Shown one piece after another: positions 1 to 7,872 of a DNA stretch of 28,461 nt. The DNA lies in contig JBBKWJ010000191.1 of NCBI GenBank assembly GCA_037968895.1, positions 1 to 28,461 of the forward strand, given 5' to 3'. The translations under genes and the position numbers were made by a program. Positions within the stretch are counted from its first letter, which is position 1. The number at the start of each line of letters is the position of its first letter. The DNA is from JBBKWJ01 sp037968895 (GTDB lineage Bacteria > Actinomycetota > Acidimicrobiia > Acidimicrobiales > SZUA-35). Below the pieces are notes generated by a model. It was not told where the DNA came from. It saw nothing but the letters and a program-made list of their open reading frames with translations, and did not search any database.

Positions 1-297
1 ACCAACGACTCCTACAACAAGGATGCTTCGACGAACGATTCGTACAACGCTGACCTTGAGTACAAGGAGACCACAACGGTTGAGGACTCCTACAACGCTG
101 ACCTCGACTACACCGAGGAAAACACCCACGTTGTTGAGGACTCCTACAACGCTGACCTCGACTACACCGAGGAAAACACTCACGTGGTCGACACCGACTA
201 CACCGAGGAAAGCACGTACGTCGAAGAAACTCACGTCGATGCCGACGTCACGGTCGAAAACGCTCATGTCGAAGACATCGTCGACGTCGAGGGCTAA
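1..297 (+). CDS. C-terminal part of an IniB-like acidic repeat protein (5' end outside window)
   Basis: Frame 1 is open from the window edge to TAA at 295-297 and gives 98 residues. The sequence is extremely acidic, with only two lysines and no arginine, and is rich in Asn, Asp, Ser, Tyr and Thr. It is built from degenerate units containing DSYNADL and DYTEE. One 18-residue unit occurs twice in direct succession (residues 27-44 and 45-62, DNA 79-132 and 133-186), the copies differing at only two wobble bases. Actinobacterial proteins annotated as having an IniB N-terminal domain often carry long tails of this kind, and the gene lies directly upstream of IniA/IniC-like GTPases, so an IniB-like assignment is reasonable. 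The N-terminal domain that would prove it is not in view. A strong hairpin follows the stop. Its molecular function is unknown. Confidence 0.75.
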   Translation, partial: TNDSYNKDASTNDSYNADLEYKETTTVEDSYNADLDYTEENTHVVEDSYNADLDYTEENTHVVDTDYTEESTYVEETHVDADVTVENAHVEDIVDVEG

Positions 298-305
298 TCC
301 TGAGT

Positions 306-336
306 GCTCCGGGGCTGGGTTACCCAGTCCCGGAGC
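306..336 (+). terminator. Hairpin terminator or processing stem after the IniB-like gene
   Basis: Positions 306-319 and 323-336 form a 14-bp stem with a single G.U wobble and a three-base TTA loop, starting nine bases after the stop codon. No T-run follows, so it may be a partial terminator or an mRNA-stabilising stem separating the repeat-protein message from the GTPase genes. Confidence 0.6.
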
Positions 337-466
337 GTTCGTGGGACATTAGCTACATGGCCATCTCAAAGTAACTATTCACAGTCAGCGGGCCTCAATG
401 ACGAGGTCCGCTGACTCATTACCCGTTTCGGGTATCAACGCACCGGCCGTGGAGGGCTCAGGCACG

Positions 467-2314
467 ATGACGAATCAAGCACCAAACAACGCGGTCGATA
501 CCCGGACGAATGCCGATGTCATCTCTGCTCTCCGCTATGGACGCGAAGCCTGCGAGACGTACGGGCGAGACGACATCGCCAAGCGAATTACCGAACTCCT
601 CGCATCGGTCGAAGAACCTGACGTGCGTGTTGTCGTCGTCGGCGAGTTCAAGCAAGGCAAGAGCTCCCTAATAAATGCGCTTGTACGGGAAGAGATCTGC
701 CACGTCGATGACGACATTGCCACTGCCGTCGCGACTGCTATTCGCTTCGGAGAAACCTTCAAAGCGTCGGCCGTCATCCAGCCGATAGACGATTCATCAG
801 CCGAGCCTCAGACCATCATGATTGATCGGCGCGAGATCAGGGCTTACACCACCGAGCTGGCACAGAGCCGACCTGACATCGTGGTGAAAGGCGTTGAGGT
901 GGAGCTCAACCGTCCGCTACTTCGAGAGGGTCTGATGATTGTCGACACGCCTGGTGTCGGTGGCCTTGGGTCCGCTCACTCGACCGCCGCGCTTGGCGCT
1001 CTAAGCCTGGCCGACGCCGTATTGTTTGTGACCGACGCGTCACAAGAACTCACCCGCACCGAGCTCGATTTTCTTAATCAAGCTCGAGACCTGTGCCCAA
1101 ATATCGTGTGTCTGCTGACAAAGACCGACTTCTACCCGGCGTGGCGCAAGGTAGAAGAACTGAACCGTGGCCACCTGCAAAGGGCCAACGTCGACGTGCG
1201 AATGATTCCCATCTCGTCTGCGCTCCGCGACTTCGCCGTAAAACGAAACGATAAAGAACTCAATCGCGAATCCGGCTTCCCGACGTTGCTCAACATTCTG
1301 AAGAACGAGATCGTTGATGCGGCCGGAACCGCTGATCGTTTGAGGGCCAGCAAAGAGCTCGCCGCGATTGGCGAGCAGTTGGCCGCACAGTTTAAGTCGG
1401 AGAAACAGGCGCTTGAAGATCCAGAGGCGGCGGCGGCCGTGATCAAAGACCTCACTGAGTCGAAGGAGAAGCTTGACGAGATGCAGGGTCGAGCTGCCCG
1501 CTGGAGCACGACCCTTGGCGACGGTTTCGCCGACCTGTCGAGCAACGTCGAGTTTGACTTCCGTGCGCGGATGAAGACCGTGGTGCTTGAGGTCGACACT
1601 GCATTGGAAGAAACCGATCCGCTCGACACCTGGTCTGAGCTAATGCCGTGGCTGGTGAATCGTGTGTCGGGCGAAGTCGTTGCCAACTATCGATTCCTCA
1701 CCGAACAGTCAGCGTCGTTGAGCGCTGACGTCGGGTCGCATTTCGACTTCGCAGGCGAGAAGGCATTTGAGAGCCTAAAGATCGACAACCCGCTGCGGGT
1801 ACTGGGTGAGATAACGCTCGCCGAGGATCTAGAAATGAAGAATGTGTCGACTGCGGGAAAGGGGATGACTCTTCTCCGATCGTCATACTCCGGTGTTCTG
1901 ATGTGCACCATGATCGGTTCGTTCGCCGCCATTCCGGTAACGACGCCATTCATCATTGGTGCTGGCCTTGTCTTTGGTCGCAAAGGTATTAAGGATGAGG
2001 AGGAGCGTCTGGTGGCTCAACGCCGAGCGCAAGCGAGGCAAGCCGCCCGTCGTTACTGCGACGACGTGACTTTCAATGTCAATAAAGACAGTCGTGACAC
2101 TCTGCGAAGAGTGCAGCGTCAGTTACGCGATCACTACAGCGAACGCACCAAAGAGTTGCAGCGTTCAACTATGGAAGCGCGCAAGGCGGCGGCAGAAGCG
2201 GAGAAGAAAACAGTCATCGAGCGGACTACTCGAATCCGAGAGATCGACAAAGAACTGACAAGAATTGCCACTATCGGGGCAAGAGCGGCTGCTCTCGTTG
2301 GAGGCAATCGATGA
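467..2314 (+). CDS. Dynamin-like GTPase, IniA-like
   Basis: A 615-residue dynamin-superfamily GTPase. Visible G motifs are the P-loop GEFKQGKSS (residues 59-67), G3 DTPGVGG (160-166) and G4 TKTD (218-221). A hydrophobic stretch at about 475-504 is the expected membrane-binding or membrane-spanning segment of bacterial dynamins, and the flanking regions are helical and charged, as in the family's stalk. Bacterial dynamins bind and remodel membranes; the mycobacterial IniA/IniC pair is linked to cell-envelope stress. I start at ATG 467, which has GGAGGG at 451-456 ten bases upstream; an in-frame ATG at 398 has no such site and would add 23 unremarkable residues. The stop overlaps the next gene's ATG (ATGA), so the two are probably translationally coupled and may act as a hetero-oligomer. 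The family is clear; its role in this organism is inferred. Confidence 0.88.
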   Translation: MTNQAPNNAVDTRTNADVISALRYGREACETYGRDDIAKRITELLASVEEPDVRVVVVGEFKQGKSSLINALVREEICHVDDDIATAVATAIRFGETFKASAVIQPIDDSSAEPQTIMIDRREIRAYTTELAQSRPDIVVKGVEVELNRPLLREGLMIVDTPGVGGLGSAHSTAALGALSLADAVLFVTDASQELTRTELDFLNQARDLCPNIVCLLTKTDFYPAWRKVEELNRGHLQRANVDVRMIPISSALRDFAVKRNDKELNRESGFPTLLNILKNEIVDAAGTADRLRASKELAAIGEQLAAQFKSEKQALEDPEAAAAVIKDLTESKEKLDEMQGRAARWSTTLGDGFADLSSNVEFDFRARMKTVVLEVDTALEETDPLDTWSELMPWLVNRVSGEVVANYRFLTEQSASLSADVGSHFDFAGEKAFESLKIDNPLRVLGEITLAEDLEMKNVSTAGKGMTLLRSSYSGVLMCTMIGSFAAIPVTTPFIIGAGLVFGRKGIKDEEERLVAQRRAQARQAARRYCDDVTFNVNKDSRDTLRRVQRQLRDHYSERTKELQRSTMEARKAAAEAEKKTVIERTTRIREIDKELTRIATIGARAAALVGGNR

Positions 2315-3792
2315 GCGACGAAAAGCAACCACTAATTGCGCAAGCACGAGCGCTTGCGATTGAAGCGAAACGTGTTCTTGGCCCCGAGTTCACCACTGAG
2401 GTCGACACTATTCTTGGTCGAATCGATGAGCCACTTCGGGTCGCCATCGCCGGAAAGGTCAAGGCGGGCAAGTCAACTCTCCTCAACGCGTTGGTTGGCG
2501 AAAAGCTCGCCCCGACAGACACCGGAGAGTGCACAAAAGTCGTGACCTGGTACCGCGATGGGCACACCTACGAGGTGCTCGTCGAACCAACAGATGGATC
2601 GCAGCCTGTGCAGGTGCCATTTCGTCGAGATGGGGGAGCCGTCGACATCGATCTTGGGTCTCGCCGTGCGGACGACATCAGGCGCATCAATGTGTCGTGG
2701 CCATCATCGAGTTTGCGGAAGATGACACTTATCGACACCCCCGGCGTCGACTCCGTCAATTCAGAGATCGGGGAGCGGACCGTTCGTTTCCTCGACTCGT
2801 CGCAAGAAAGCACTCAGGCAGACGCCGTGCTGTATCTCATGAAGCACATGCACACTTCTGACCTCCACTTGCTGGAGGCGTTTCACGACGACGAGGTCTC
2901 GAGCCCGAATCCAGTGAACGCGATTGCAATCCTGTCGCGCGCAGATGAGATCGGGGTCGGACGCCTCGACTCGATGGCATCAGCGCGGCGAATCGCGGCC
3001 CGATACGAGGACGACCCGAAGCTTCGTCGACTGGTTCAAATTGTCCTTCCGGTGGCTGGGCTCTTGGCCGAGACGGCTCGAACGTTGACTCAACAAGAGT
3101 TCAATCAACTGTCTGCGTTAGCCGCCGTTCCGCCCCGAGACTTAGAAGTGCATCTGCTCTCGGCCGATCGTTTCATTGAGGCACGGGCCGAGACTCCCCT
3201 TACGTCGCTCGAGCGAGCGCACCTCCTCGACCGCCTCGGGCTATTCGGCATTCGCTTGTCGCTGCCACTGCTTCGTCGCAACGTTGTTACGAACTCCTCT
3301 GAACTCTCTGATGAGCTCGTCGAACGGTCCGGTCTTGTTGCGCTACAACAGATCCTCGCGACCCTATTCGTCGACCGAGCCGATGTGCTGAAGGCAAGGA
3401 GTGGGCTACTCGCGATCGAACGGATCTGCCTCCGAGATCGGACTCGGCCGGGCGTCGATCAGCTTCTCGTCGAGATTGAACGGATTATGGCGGGAGCCCA
3501 CCCATTCAAAGAGCTGTCGAGCCTGGCTGCATTACGCGGCGGCACCGTGAAGGGGAAGACAAAGGATCTACTTCGTCTGGAGCGTGACCTTGGTGCCACT
3601 GGAGCAACCCCTTGGCAGCGGCTCGGACTTACTGAGAATGCCACCCTTGACGATGTGCGCACCGCGACATACAGCGAGATCGCCACATTGCAACGATTGG
3701 CTGAGAGCCCCTTCTCAAGTCACGACCTCGCGGCGGCATGCCGAGTGGCCATCCGAAGTATGGAAGCACTCCTCGTGGCGGAGCCAGCATGA
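2311..3792 (+). CDS. Dynamin-like GTPase, IniC-like
   Basis: A 493-residue second dynamin-like GTPase whose ATG overlaps the stop of the upstream GTPase by four bases. The P-loop GKVKAGKST lies at residues 48-56, G3 DTPG at 142-145, and the G4 position reads SRAD (209-212) rather than N/TKxD. No long hydrophobic segment is visible, so it is probably soluble and relies on the IniA-like partner for membrane attachment, as suggested for tandem bacterial dynamins. The C-terminal half is helical and charged. The gene ends 16 bases before the convergent acidic IniB-like gene. The pairing of a larger membrane-associated and a smaller soluble GTPase matches mycobacterial iniA-iniC. The function in envelope stress is inferred from that comparison. 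Confidence 0.87.
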   Translation: MSDEKQPLIAQARALAIEAKRVLGPEFTTEVDTILGRIDEPLRVAIAGKVKAGKSTLLNALVGEKLAPTDTGECTKVVTWYRDGHTYEVLVEPTDGSQPVQVPFRRDGGAVDIDLGSRRADDIRRINVSWPSSSLRKMTLIDTPGVDSVNSEIGERTVRFLDSSQESTQADAVLYLMKHMHTSDLHLLEAFHDDEVSSPNPVNAIAILSRADEIGVGRLDSMASARRIAARYEDDPKLRRLVQIVLPVAGLLAETARTLTQQEFNQLSALAAVPPRDLEVHLLSADRFIEARAETPLTSLERAHLLDRLGLFGIRLSLPLLRRNVVTNSSELSDELVERSGLVALQQILATLFVDRADVLKARSGLLAIERICLRDRTRPGVDQLLVEIERIMAGAHPFKELSSLAALRGGTVKGKTKDLLRLERDLGATGATPWQRLGLTENATLDDVRTATYSEIATLQRLAESPFSSHDLAAACRVAIRSMEALLVAEPA

Positions 3793-3808
3793 TGCGATGG
3801 AATCGGTC

Positions 3809-4393
3809 TCAGAAGTCGACGTCGAAGCCGTCGATGTCAACTTCGGCCTCTGGGATATTGGGACCCTCTTGGTCTTCGAACGACGAATCAAAGATCGATG
3901 CTGGTTCGTCGTCGATGTCGTCGATGTCGCCGGGAATGTCGAGGTCGTCGTCAAGCTCGGATTCAGTGTCGAAGTCGGCGGGGTCATCATCTAAAGTGTC
4001 GTCGATGTCATCAGCCGCCTCATCGAACCCTGTGTCGTCGAACTCATTGTCGCCGAACTCAGAGTCATCGCCGAAGGCGGCGCCGAGGCCGAATGTGGCA
4101 AACCCCGCGCCAACCCCTTCAGCAGGGAATCCCGCGTTGTCGTCCGTGACGTCAATCGGAGCAGCCTCGTTGAAGTCGCTTGAGATCTCACTGTGCTCAG
4201 TAAGAAATCCAGAAAGAGTGTCGGCGACCTCGATTGGGCTGGTGTCTGCATAGTGAAGAACGGCATCAACAACCAGCGTCGGATCAAGGCCGAATACGCC
4301 TTCGCCGTCGAGCAGCTCGTCAATCGCAGAGGTGCCGTCGGCTATGGGGTTGTGGTCGGCCATGAACTGGTCGATTTGGTCCCGAAGAGACAT
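3809..4393 (-). CDS. Acidic IniB-like N-terminal-domain protein
   Basis: A 194-residue protein with two parts. Residues 1 to about 70 are a compact predicted-helical domain resembling the IniB N-terminal domain. Residues 90-194 are a disordered, extremely acidic tail dominated by Asp and Glu with almost no basic residue. I chose ATG 4393 over the in-frame GTG at 4399 because a TAGTGT -10 box (complement of 4400-4405) ends six bases before it, and the GTG would lie directly against that box. The gene converges on the IniC-like GTPase and diverges from the Hsp70-like gene. Together with the acidic tail at the window start, the locus then holds two IniB-like proteins. The IniB relationship rests on gross features and context, not on an alignment. 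Function is unknown. Confidence 0.72.
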   Translation of the reverse strand: MSLRDQIDQFMADHNPIADGTSAIDELLDGEGVFGLDPTLVVDAVLHYADTSPIEVADTLSGFLTEHSEISSDFNEAAPIDVTDDNAGFPAEGVGAGFATFGLGAAFGDDSEFGDNEFDDTGFDEAADDIDDTLDDDPADFDTESELDDDLDIPGDIDDIDDEPASIFDSSFEDQEGPNIPEAEVDIDGFDVDF

Positions 4394-4399
4394 AACCAC

Positions 4400-4405
4400 A
4401 CACTA
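4400..4405 (-). promoter_or_regulatory. -10 box (TAGTGT) of the acidic IniB-like gene, probably leaderless
   Basis: The minus strand reads TAGTGT, then six bases, then ATG at 4393. This spacing puts the expected transcription start at or next to the start codon, and no Shine-Dalgarno sequence is present. I see no clear -35. Confidence 0.45.
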
Positions 4406-4419
4406 ATTCAGCTAACTAG

Positions 4420-4455
4420 CCCCTTCATCGGGGACATCCCCCTATCTCATAGGGG
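4420..4455 (+). promoter_or_regulatory. Alternating C/G-block leader upstream of the Hsp70-like gene
   Basis: The blocks CCCC (4420-4423), GGGG (4430-4433), CCCCC (4438-4442) and GGGG (4452-4455) alternate. The last pair extends to a perfect 7-bp stem, CCCCTAT/ATAGGGG (4439-4445 with 4449-4455), with a CTC loop. The central GGGG could pair with either neighbouring C block, so alternative folds are possible. The element lies 35 bases before the start codon. It could be an attenuator, an RNA thermometer-like fold or an operator; this is inference. Confidence 0.35.
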
Positions 4456-4490
4456 TACTCAAGACAGTTTCGTACAACCGGAGGGAAATC

Positions 4491-6677
4491 ATGGGATACC
4501 AACTCGGTATTGACCTGGGAACGACCTACACAGCGGCAGCCGTCTTTCGCGATGGCGATTCCAGGATCTTTCCTCTCGGTGGCCGCTCTGCCTCAATGCC
4601 ATCAGTAGTTCACCTGCGCGAAGACGAAACGGTTCTGACTGGTGAGGCTGCCAATCGGCGAGCCATCACGGAGCCAGACCGTGTTGCCCGCGAGTTCAAG
4701 CGCCGACTCGGCGACACCGCTCCAATTATTGTTGGTGGCAGCCCATATTCAGCTGAAGCGCTAATGGCCAGGATATTGAAGTACGCGATCGCCGAGGTCG
4801 CCAGCCGCGAAGGCGAGCAGCCGAGCAGGATTGCGGTGTGCCACCCGGCCAACTGGGGCGAGTACAAGATCGACCTTCTTCGTCAGGCGGTCCGGCTCGC
4901 CGGTCTCGATCCGCGCGACACAGTGCTGCTCACTGAGCCAGAGGCTGCCGCGATCTACTACGCATCGCAGAACCGGGTTGAAGCTGGCGAGATCGTCGCT
5001 GTGTATGACCTTGGCGGCGGCACTTTCGATACCGCCGTCCTGCGCCGCACCGAAACCGGCTTTGAGATCCTTGGTCGTCCGGAAGGCATCGAGCGGCTCG
5101 GTGGCGTCGACTTTGACGCTGCAGTATTTGCCCACGTCGCTCGCTCGATCGGCTCGGCGCTTGAAGACCTCGACTCAGACGACCCAATGTCAGTCAGTGC
5201 AGTGGCTCGCCTTCGTCAAGACTGTGTCGACGCGAAGGAAGCGTTGTCGTCTGACACCGATGCCGCGATTTCCGTGATGCTGCCCAATTTCCAAACCGAG
5301 GTTCGCATCACCCGGTCTGAATTCGAAGCGCTGATCCGCCCCGCGCTGACAGACAGTATCGACGCGATGAAGCGGGCCCTCGACTCCGCAGGGGTTGAGC
5401 CGAAGGATGTGTCGAGTGTTTTGCTGGTCGGCGGCTCGAGTCGAATCCCGCTGATCTCGCAGATGGTGTCGTCAGGCCTCGGTCGCCCCGTCGCCGTTGA
5501 TACCCACCCAAAGCACGCGATTGCAATGGGAGCGGCGGTGGCGGCAAGCGACAAACTGGCAGGCAAGGCTGCAGTAGTCGCCGACACGCCGCCAACACCA
5601 AGCCCTGCAGAGTCGACGGCTGCATCAGCAGCAGCGGCGGCCACAACTGCGGCTGCAGCCGCGTCGATCCCTCAGGCTGAGTGGGCGGCGCCTGTTGCCC
5701 CAAAGGCCACGGCGTCAGAAGCCCCAAAGCCCCAAGCTGCCGCTGCGGCCGCACCGCCAAAGTCGGCGGAACCCAGATCTGCCGAACGCGTAGCGCCAAG
5801 CGCTCCGCAGCGGGCGGCGCCAGCACCAGCGGTAGCTCCCAGGCCAGAACCGGCACCGACGGGCCCGAAGCCCACCCTGACTGGGGCGAGCTCAGACGGT
5901 GGAGGCTCGAAATTGCCACTCATGGTCGGGGCCGGTGTTGGGGCTCTTGTGCTAGTGGTCGGTGGTTACTTTGGCATTAAGGCGCTTGGAGGCAATGACG
6001 ACAACGCGGCGGCGTCGACCACCGTTGCCAGCGAAACAACCGAGCCGACAAGCTCATCGACCGAGCCGGCAGATACCACAACGACATCGGCCGCCCCGCC
6101 CGGTGTCGAGTTGCGAGCGGTGACCGCACTCGTCGCGGCGCTCGATCCGGTTCAAAACGAGGTGGAGGTCGATGTGGAAGACAACGAGGTGACCCTGGCT
6201 GGTCGAGTCATTGACGAAGCTACACAGTCCGACTTGGTCGGTGCCATCGAGGGGCTTTCTGAAGGGCCAACTGTCGTCGACAACCTCGAGGTGGTGCCCG
6301 AAGACGAGCGTTGCACTGAACTCATTCGGTCTCAGATCCATTGGGTGTGCCTCGACGCTGCGACGATCGATGCCGACGGAGGGATCCTCATCGACTACGC
6401 GTCTGAATTTGGCGACGATCCGTTTGCCGTTGGCGGTGGCTTTCACCTGCATGTGTTTAGCGGCGACATCGATCCAGCGACGGCCGGTGCTCCTGGTGCC
6501 GCTTCTATTGGCGGGAGCCCATGGCTGGTGTGGGACATCCCAGATCTTGTAACCGCAACTGCGGGCCAGATCTACACCGGCGAAACGCCCGAGAAACTCT
6601 GCGCCAGAATCGCCAATCCAAGTCACCAATTGGAATCGCTTGACTCCGGGCAGTGTGTACCGCTGGTTCAGGAATAG
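4491..6677 (+). CDS. Membrane-anchored Hsp70-type ATPase with C-terminal BON-like domain
   Basis: A 728-residue protein starting at ATG 4491 behind GGAGGG. The N-terminus is a full Hsp70/actin-fold nucleotide-binding domain: IDLGTTYTA near residue 7, DLGGGTFD at 173-180 and VGGSSRIP at 313-320. After about residue 355 there is no DnaK substrate-binding domain. Instead come a long Ala/Pro-rich linker (about 370-465), one membrane span (about 475-496), a Ser/Thr-rich linker and a BON-like alpha/beta module (about 540-605). A C-terminal region with four cysteines ends the protein and could be disulfide-bonded. The expected topology is ATPase in the cytoplasm and BON module outside. BON modules bind membranes or envelope proteins in other systems. 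Its position beside the dynamin-like GTPases suggests a shared envelope role; that is inference. The last ten bases overlap the convergent flavodoxin-fold gene. Confidence 0.88.
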   Translation: MGYQLGIDLGTTYTAAAVFRDGDSRIFPLGGRSASMPSVVHLREDETVLTGEAANRRAITEPDRVAREFKRRLGDTAPIIVGGSPYSAEALMARILKYAIAEVASREGEQPSRIAVCHPANWGEYKIDLLRQAVRLAGLDPRDTVLLTEPEAAAIYYASQNRVEAGEIVAVYDLGGGTFDTAVLRRTETGFEILGRPEGIERLGGVDFDAAVFAHVARSIGSALEDLDSDDPMSVSAVARLRQDCVDAKEALSSDTDAAISVMLPNFQTEVRITRSEFEALIRPALTDSIDAMKRALDSAGVEPKDVSSVLLVGGSSRIPLISQMVSSGLGRPVAVDTHPKHAIAMGAAVAASDKLAGKAAVVADTPPTPSPAESTAASAAAAATTAAAAASIPQAEWAAPVAPKATASEAPKPQAAAAAAPPKSAEPRSAERVAPSAPQRAAPAPAVAPRPEPAPTGPKPTLTGASSDGGGSKLPLMVGAGVGALVLVVGGYFGIKALGGNDDNAAASTTVASETTEPTSSSTEPADTTTTSAAPPGVELRAVTALVAALDPVQNEVEVDVEDNEVTLAGRVIDEATQSDLVGAIEGLSEGPTVVDNLEVVPEDERCTELIRSQIHWVCLDAATIDADGGILIDYASEFGDDPFAVGGGFHLHVFSGDIDPATAGAPGAASIGGSPWLVWDIPDLVTATAGQIYTGETPEKLCARIANPSHQLESLDSGQCVPLVQE

Positions 6678-7249
6678 CGTTTTTCGACCAAATCGAGCCA
6701 CTCACCGACCTGTTCGGGGGTGGCTCGATCTATGTCGTAGATGGCGGTACAGCGAGTTCTACAGAGGGGATGACACAGAACCCTCAGCGTCCGAAAGACT
6801 GTGATGCGCCCCGGATTCCCCTGGAGCCAATTGAGGGACCGGCTTGAACCATGCGACGTGACGATCTCGAGGCGCTTGATGTTCTTGAGTTTGGCGTAGA
6901 TGCGGCTTGCTCCGGTTGGCAGAGAGAAGGCGACGTCGTTCATCCAGACCCGATCAAACCAGCCCTTCAGCATCGCGGGCTGACCCCCGAACCAAGTCGG
7001 ATACACAAGCACGATTCGCTCGCACCACTGCAAAGCCTCAAAGTGGTGTTGGTTCGCTGGCCGGTCTGCGGGATCACCGAGATGGTCGAGTCGCTCCTCG
7101 AGCGTGAGTGCTGGACTGAAGTTCTCGTCGTCGAGGTCGAGAATTCTGATGTCGTCACCAGCAGTCTTTAGTCCGGCCAGTACTCGCTCACATGCGGCCT
7201 TGGTCAGGCTGTCGTGGCGGGGATGGGTGACGACAACGAGCGTTTTCAC
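6668..7249 (-). CDS. Flavodoxin-fold NAD(P)H-dependent oxidoreductase (copy 1)
   Basis: A 193-residue protein of the flavodoxin-like NAD(P)H dehydrogenase (quinone)/KefF family. It opens with a beta strand and phosphate-loop region (MKTLVVVTHPRHDSLT) and contains VYPTWFGGQPAMLKGWFDRV, the family signature around the FMN site. These enzymes use bound flavin to reduce quinones or similar acceptors in the cytosol. The start is GTG 7249, without a Shine-Dalgarno site; it is joined to the upstream paralogue by two tiny GTG...TGA ORFs with overlapping stops and starts. The 3' end overlaps the Hsp70-like gene by 10 bp. It is a tandem duplicate of the next gene, which shows the same motif in the same place. 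The substrate is not predictable. Confidence 0.85.
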   Translation of the reverse strand: MKTLVVVTHPRHDSLTKAACERVLAGLKTAGDDIRILDLDDENFSPALTLEERLDHLGDPADRPANQHHFEALQWCERIVLVYPTWFGGQPAMLKGWFDRVWMNDVAFSLPTGASRIYAKLKNIKRLEIVTSHGSSRSLNWLQGNPGRITVFRTLRVLCHPLCRTRCTAIYDIDRATPEQVGEWLDLVEKRYS

Positions 7250-7277
7250 AATGCCGCGTTCACAATGCCGCGTTCAC
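7246..7277 (-). repeat. 14-bp tandem duplication at the junction of the two flavodoxin-fold genes
   Basis: On the minus strand the unit GTGAACGCGGCATT occurs twice, followed by GTGA of a partial third unit. Each GTGA puts a stop (TGA) and a start (GTG) in overlapping frames. The result is upstream stop, two five-codon mini-ORFs (7277-7260 and 7263-7246), then the real GTG at 7249. Confidence 0.85.
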
Positions 7278-7864
7278 AACGATGCCATTTTCGCCTTCAC
7301 CTCATGAAGGAAGTCGTTGCGCTCAAGATCGGTGCGGCTGTCGATGCGGTCGAGCGCAAGATAGGTCGTGCGACAGCGACGCGAACACATGAGACGGAGA
7401 GTGCGCATGATTGTGCGACGTCCTGCGTTTCCCACGGCCAGTGAGTACCACCAAGGGGAGCCACTAGAGGTGACTATCACAAGCCGGCGGACGTGGCGCA
7501 AGTTTGGCTTCACTTTGTCATTTCGGCCAAGAACGAATGCCACTCCGGGCAAGAAGACACGGTCGAGCCAGCCTTTTGTCATCGCCGGGAGGCCCGACCA
7601 CCAGGTGGGATACACGAAAACGAGCGCCTCGGCTGTCTGCAACTGCGCGATGTAGGTGGCGACAAGTGGGTCGGGATGGCTGGCGCCGATGTCCATGTAG
7701 CCACGGTGCTCGGCGGCATTCATCACTGGGTTGAAACCGTCGGCGTAGAGGTCGGCCATCATGACCTGATGGCCGCCAGCTTCGAGCCCAGCCGCAACAC
7801 TGTCACGGAGTGCGGCTCCGTACGAATCGGGATTTGGATGGGCAAATACAACAAGGCACTTCAT
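7274..7864 (-). CDS. Flavodoxin-fold NAD(P)H-dependent oxidoreductase (copy 2)
   Basis: A 196-residue paralogue of the downstream gene, with the N-terminal strand-loop MKCLVVFAHPNPDSYG and the signature FVYPTWWSGLPAMTKGWLDRVF. Family members are FMN or FAD enzymes that reduce quinones or nitro/azo compounds with NAD(P)H. I prefer ATG 7864 over ATG 7870 because it gives the same N-terminus as the paralogue and sits eight bases after a TAGTGT -10 box; the upstream ATG lies only two bases after that box. It diverges from the MFS gene with about 20 bp between start codons, so the two probably share one palindromic promoter element. Together with the exporter this may form a xenobiotic or redox-stress response unit; that is inference. 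Confidence 0.85.
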   Translation of the reverse strand: MKCLVVFAHPNPDSYGAALRDSVAAGLEAGGHQVMMADLYADGFNPVMNAAEHRGYMDIGASHPDPLVATYIAQLQTAEALVFVYPTWWSGLPAMTKGWLDRVFLPGVAFVLGRNDKVKPNLRHVRRLVIVTSSGSPWWYSLAVGNAGRRTIMRTLRLMCSRRCRTTYLALDRIDSRTDLERNDFLHEVKAKMASL

Positions 7865-7872
7865 CACCATTC

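Noticed and set aside
79..186. CRISPR-like repeat
   Set aside because: The repeats are directly adjacent, without spacers, and in frame with a coding sequence.
398..466. N-terminal extension of the IniA-like GTPase from ATG 398
   Set aside because: ATG 467 has a strong GGAGGG site at good spacing; the extension lacks both a ribosome-binding site and conserved sequence.
3738..4253. Ser-rich and Arg-rich plus-strand ORFs opposite the acidic IniB-like gene
   Set aside because: They are the antisense of Asp/Glu-rich codons, have low-complexity composition and no start signals; the minus-strand gene explains the region.
6054..6701. 215-codon minus-strand ORF opposite the BON-like region of the Hsp70-like gene
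   Set aside because: The plus-strand frame carries the membrane span and BON pattern; the antisense frame has no domain.
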